From Haloferula sp. BvORR071 (GTDB lineage Bacteria; Verrucomicrobiota; Verrucomicrobiia; Verrucomicrobiales; Akkermansiaceae), in NCBI RefSeq assembly GCF_000739615.1, contig NZ_BATP01000059.1, positions 186,001-250,000 of the forward strand: 64,000 nucleotides of DNA. The letters run 5' to 3'. The notes beneath the pieces are model-generated. The model saw only the letters and a program-made list of their open reading frames with translations. It did no database searches and was not told the origin of the DNA. The translations under genes and the position numbers were made by a program. Positions 59,920 through 64,000 of the stretch are shown here, piece after piece; the first letter of the stretch is position 1; each line of letters begins with the position of its first letter.

Positions 59920-61023
59920 ATGACTGAGCTGATTCACGGTGAGCCAAGTTGGTGTCTATCCCACGAGCGGGTTAGGCTGCAAGTCGCTTGCCGTGGCGGA
60001 CATTTGGCGCCGGTGGAATTCACGCTGAACGGCCGGACGGTCGCGCCCTATTCGCTGTCGCCGTGGACCCGTGATGAGGTGGATGCGACCCTGCCGGAGC
60101 TGCTCAAGGTGCTGCGCGGGGATTTCCTGTGTTTTCCTTTCGGCGGACAGAAAGTCGGGCCGCCGCACGGTGCTTCCGCGAACAATGAGTGGAAGATCGT
60201 GGCGGGCGGGGACAACATCCTGCACCTCGGTCTCGATGACCCGGAGTCCGGGGCCTGGGTGGAGAAGATCCTCAGCTTGAGGGAAGGGCAGGCCGCCATC
60301 TACTGCGATCATCGTATTACGGGTGCCGAGGGCGACTACAGCTACGGCAATCACCCGGTGCTCGACTTCTCCGGCCTGGCGGACGGCGTGGCGCGGATCA
60401 GCGTTTCTCCATTCCGCTGGGGCTCGGTTTATACCGGGATCTTCTCGAATCCGATCAACCGCGAGTATCAGGCGCTGCGGCAGGGGGCGGAGTTTTCCGA
60501 CTTGCAGGCGGTGCCGCTTGCCACAGGAGGAAGCACGGATCTCACGCGTTATCCGGCGCGCCGGGGCTATGACGACGTGGTGATGATGGCCAGTGAACCG
60601 GCCACCGCGGAGCAGCCCTTCGCCTGGTCCGCGGCGGTGCTGGATGGCTATGTTTGGTTTTCTTTGAAGAATCCGGCGGACTTCCCGTGCACGATCTTCT
60701 GGATCAGCAATGGCGGGCGTCACGGTGAGCCATGGAATGGGCGACACCTCGGCCGCATGGGCATCGAGGAAGTCTGCTCGCACTTCGCCGATGGCGTGGA
60801 CGTTTCGCGCACGAATCCGCTCCAAGCTGCGGGCGTGCCGACCACCCGCAAGTTCCGCAAGGACGAGACCGTTTCCCTGCGGACCATCCAGGCGGCGGCA
60901 GAAGTCCCGGAAGGCTTCGGTATGGTCAGCTCCATCGTCCCCGCCGGTCCCGGCAAAGTGAAGATCAGCGGCGACTCCGGGCAGTCCTTGGAAGCCGCCA
61001 TCGATTGGAATTTCGTTCTCTAA
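59920..61023 (+). CDS. Mutarotase-like protein of unknown function
   Basis: A 367-residue protein without signal peptide. The chain is predicted to be beta-rich, with segments such as VRLQVACRGGHLAPVEFTLNGR and DNILHLGLDDPESGAWVEKIL; the latter part has FRWGSVYTGIFSNPINREYQ and NGGRHGEPWNGRHLGRMGIEEVCSHFADG. Overall it resembles galactose-mutarotase-like supersandwich proteins (aldose 1-epimerase family) and may bind or epimerise a sugar. The family was not recognised. It is the first gene of a four-gene plus-strand cluster, and 66 bases separate it from the TIM-barrel gene. Confidence 0.6.
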   Translation: MTELIHGEPSWCLSHERVRLQVACRGGHLAPVEFTLNGRTVAPYSLSPWTRDEVDATLPELLKVLRGDFLCFPFGGQKVGPPHGASANNEWKIVAGGDNILHLGLDDPESGAWVEKILSLREGQAAIYCDHRITGAEGDYSYGNHPVLDFSGLADGVARISVSPFRWGSVYTGIFSNPINREYQALRQGAEFSDLQAVPLATGGSTDLTRYPARRGYDDVVMMASEPATAEQPFAWSAAVLDGYVWFSLKNPADFPCTIFWISNGGRHGEPWNGRHLGRMGIEEVCSHFADGVDVSRTNPLQAAGVPTTRKFRKDETVSLRTIQAAAEVPEGFGMVSSIVPAGPGKVKISGDSGQSLEAAIDWNFVL

Positions 61024-61088
61024 CCTATCAAGGCATCCGCAAACGGGACTCTGAGTCACCTACCACCCAACATCTACAACCCAAGATC

Positions 61089-62090
61089 ATGAAACTTCAC
61101 AATGCCATGTGGCCCGGCCTGGTCGGGAAGGAACCCGGCACCGACCATCCGCCGATCTCGCTCGAGCGCATGCTCGAAATGACTGCCGCCGCCTCCGTCA
61201 ATGGCCGCAAATACGACGGTGTGGACCTGTTCCTGTTTCACCCGCACACCGACCCCGACGCTTCCGACGACGCGATCAAGGCGATGGCCGACCAGATCGC
61301 GGCGCACGGCCTGAAGGTCGGCTCGCTGGTGGCCCCGGTCTGGCCGGGCACCGTCGGCGGACCGGCTTTCGGCTCGGCTGATGATCGCAAGAACTTCGTT
61401 CTCGCCGTCGAGAAGGCCTGCCGCATCGCCGACATCCTCAAAGCGCATGGCGTGCGTGAGTATGGACTGATCCGCATCGACTCCGCCGGTGGCGTGCACG
61501 ATTGGGCGGAAGATCCGGCCGGCAATACCAAGAAGATCGCCGAGACTTGGCGTGAAGCCGGCAAGGTCGCTGCCCAACACGGCGAGCGCCTCGCTGCGGA
61601 AGGTGAGATCTGCTGGGGTGGCATGCACTCGTGGAAGGCGATGATCGACACGCTGGAAGCGACCGGCATGCCGGAGACCGTCGGCTTCCAGGCTGACCTC
61701 GCCCACACCTACCTCTACCTCATGGGCTACAATGCTCCCGAGGCGGCCCTCCTCAAGGAAGGCTACACCGACGAGGAGTTCTGGCCTGCCTACAAGACGC
61801 TGACCGATGCGCTGCGCCCGTGGACCATCGACTTCCACGTTGCACAGAACGATGGCTCGGTCCACGGAACCGGCAGCCACGACAAGACCGGCCGCCACTG
61901 CCGTGCCGATGACCCGAATGGCAAGCTGGACATCGTCAAGTGCTCCACCTTCTGGCTGCAAGGCGCTGCCGAGCGCGGCATGAAGCATATCTGTTGGGAC
62001 GGTTGCATGTTCCCCAACGACATCCTCGAGGACGCCCGCACCTGGGAGACCATCCTCGGCAAGATGATCGAAGTCGACGAGGCGCTCTGA
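61089..62090 (+). CDS. Xylose isomerase-like TIM-barrel protein
   Basis: A 333-residue protein (ATG 61089, MKLHNAMWPGLVGKEPGTDHPP). Metal-ligand-like positions are in DGVDLFLFHPHTDPDASDD, EGEICWGGMHS with Glu, GFQADLAHTYLYLMG with Asp and His, and IDFHVAQNDGSVHGTGSHDKTG. The fold is the sugar isomerase/epimerase TIM barrel, but its sequence differs from the divergent isomerase at 58968. It may act on the same pathway as the cupin and Gfo/Idh/MocA genes that follow. Possible substrates include keto-sugars or inosose. Confidence 0.75.
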   Translation: MKLHNAMWPGLVGKEPGTDHPPISLERMLEMTAAASVNGRKYDGVDLFLFHPHTDPDASDDAIKAMADQIAAHGLKVGSLVAPVWPGTVGGPAFGSADDRKNFVLAVEKACRIADILKAHGVREYGLIRIDSAGGVHDWAEDPAGNTKKIAETWREAGKVAAQHGERLAAEGEICWGGMHSWKAMIDTLEATGMPETVGFQADLAHTYLYLMGYNAPEAALLKEGYTDEEFWPAYKTLTDALRPWTIDFHVAQNDGSVHGTGSHDKTGRHCRADDPNGKLDIVKCSTFWLQGAAERGMKHICWDGCMFPNDILEDARTWETILGKMIEVDEAL

Positions 62091-62133
62091 AGCGGCGGCC
62101 ACTCCATTCACCATTCTTCAGGATCCATCTACC

Positions 62134-63444
<1,311 letters not shown>

Positions 63445-63490
63445 CGTCGTTTTGAATCAAACATCAATCCAGCAGACACACCCAAGCAAC

Positions 63491-64000
63491 ATGTCTCAGA
63501 AAAAGGAAATCCGCATCGGCCTCATCGGCTACGGCTTCATGGGCCGTACCCACTCGAATGCCTACTCGCAGCTCAGCCACTTCTTCGACACCACTCACGT
63601 TCCGATCCGCCAGGCCGTCTGCGGCCGCGATGAAGCCAAGGTGAAGGCCTTTGCCGAGAAGTGGGGCTATGCTTCCTACGAGACCGACTGGCGCAAGCTG
63701 GTCGCCCGTGAGGACATCGATGCCGTGGACATCTGTACCCCGAACGACTCCCATGCGGAGATCGCGCTCGAGTGCATCAAGCACGGCAAGATGATCCTCT
63801 GCGAGAAGCCGCTGGCGCTGAACGGCGAGCAGGGTGAGGCCATGGTCAAGGCGGTGGAAGCCTCCGGCCTGCCGAACCTGGTGTGGTACAACTACCGCTT
63901 CTTGCCCGCCGTCACGCTGGCGAAGAACATCGTCGATGCCGGCGAGCTCGGCCGGGTCTTCCACTACCGCGCGAACTTCCTGCAGGACTGGACGATCTCC
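63491..64000 (+). CDS. Gfo/Idh/MocA family oxidoreductase (3' end outside window)
   Basis: The first 170 codons of an NAD(P)-dependent oxidoreductase. It begins MSQKKEIRIGLIGYGFMGRTH with the Rossmann GxGxxG-type motif GYGFMG, then DIDAVDICTPNDSHAEIALECIKHGKMILCEKPLALNGEQG, where EKP holds the catalytic Lys. Such enzymes oxidise sugars or inositol at a ring hydroxyl. The start is ATG 63491. With the isomerases and cupin upstream it makes a sugar-oxidation pathway likely, though the substrate cannot be read. Confidence 0.9.
   Translation, partial: MSQKKEIRIGLIGYGFMGRTHSNAYSQLSHFFDTTHVPIRQAVCGRDEAKVKAFAEKWGYASYETDWRKLVAREDIDAVDICTPNDSHAEIALECIKHGKMILCEKPLALNGEQGEAMVKAVEASGLPNLVWYNYRFLPAVTLAKNIVDAGELGRVFHYRANFLQDWTIS

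Overview
The window looks like a chromosomal segment of a GC-rich member of the Verrucomicrobiota, possibly Luteolibacter-like. Pointers are a PVC-type 51-residue small basic protein (56629-56784), a YlbF-type protein with a Cys-rich tail, a Tat-exported protein of unknown type, a sulfatase, W-rich N-terminal domains on secreted cytochromes, and short degenerate intergenic repeats. I see no tRNA or rRNA gene, CRISPR array, transposase or phage gene. Nearly all genes share the same GC-rich codon use. The exception is 57635-58645, which is visibly AT-richer. Family assignments come from reading motifs and recalling homologues; no search was run.

Layout. 1-8893: a type II secretion-like operon (G, H, I, J, K pseudopilins, L- and M-like inner-membrane proteins, two small secreted paralogues in the GspC/PilP position, then a secretin); the E and F genes are not in the window. 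9110-10495: a TPR protein. 10723-14728 (minus): two tandem di-heme cytochrome c peroxidases and a membrane-anchored hydrolase. 14818-21048: YlbF-like protein, a Trp-repeat protein, a sulfatase, an Mrp/ApbC ATPase and a MobA-like enzyme fused to a MoaD-like tail. 21204-24470: a 1088-residue secreted protein of unknown function. 24557-27736: small membrane proteins, FolB, an HExxH protein and a solitary SdhB.

28077-38483 is the most coherent metabolic region: a dihydropyrimidine dehydrogenase of the plant PYD1 type, beta-ureidopropionase, CoA-acylating (methyl)malonate-semialdehyde dehydrogenase, dihydropyrimidinase, an NCS1 nucleobase permease and an AGXT2/PYD4-like aminotransferase. Together they would take uracil or thymine to beta-alanine or beta-aminoisobutyrate and on to acetyl- or propionyl-CoA. 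A nagA/nagB pair and an SLBB protein lie inside this block on the minus strand. The reductase has no Fe-S domain, no PreT partner is visible, and Met152 occupies the position of the catalytic Cys of animal enzymes.

38489-43603 (minus) is a compact unit of exonuclease, acyltransferase, PAP2 phosphatase and a PEP-synthase-like gene broken by one in-frame TAG. 43679-47875: UbiA-like membrane protein, adenylate kinase, Fmt and a Tat-exported protein. 48119-49739: a divergent aldo/keto reductase-TetR pair. 49767-53661 (minus): a GYF_2 protein, then acs translationally coupled to a coiled-coil protein. 54184-57493: DUF1328 protein, YpfJ-like metallopeptidase, a pseudouridine synthase, the small basic protein and uracil phosphoribosyltransferase. 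58968-64000: a divergent carbohydrate cluster (two TIM-barrel isomerases, a mutarotase-like protein, a cupin-like protein and a Gfo/Idh/MocA oxidoreductase cut by the window edge).
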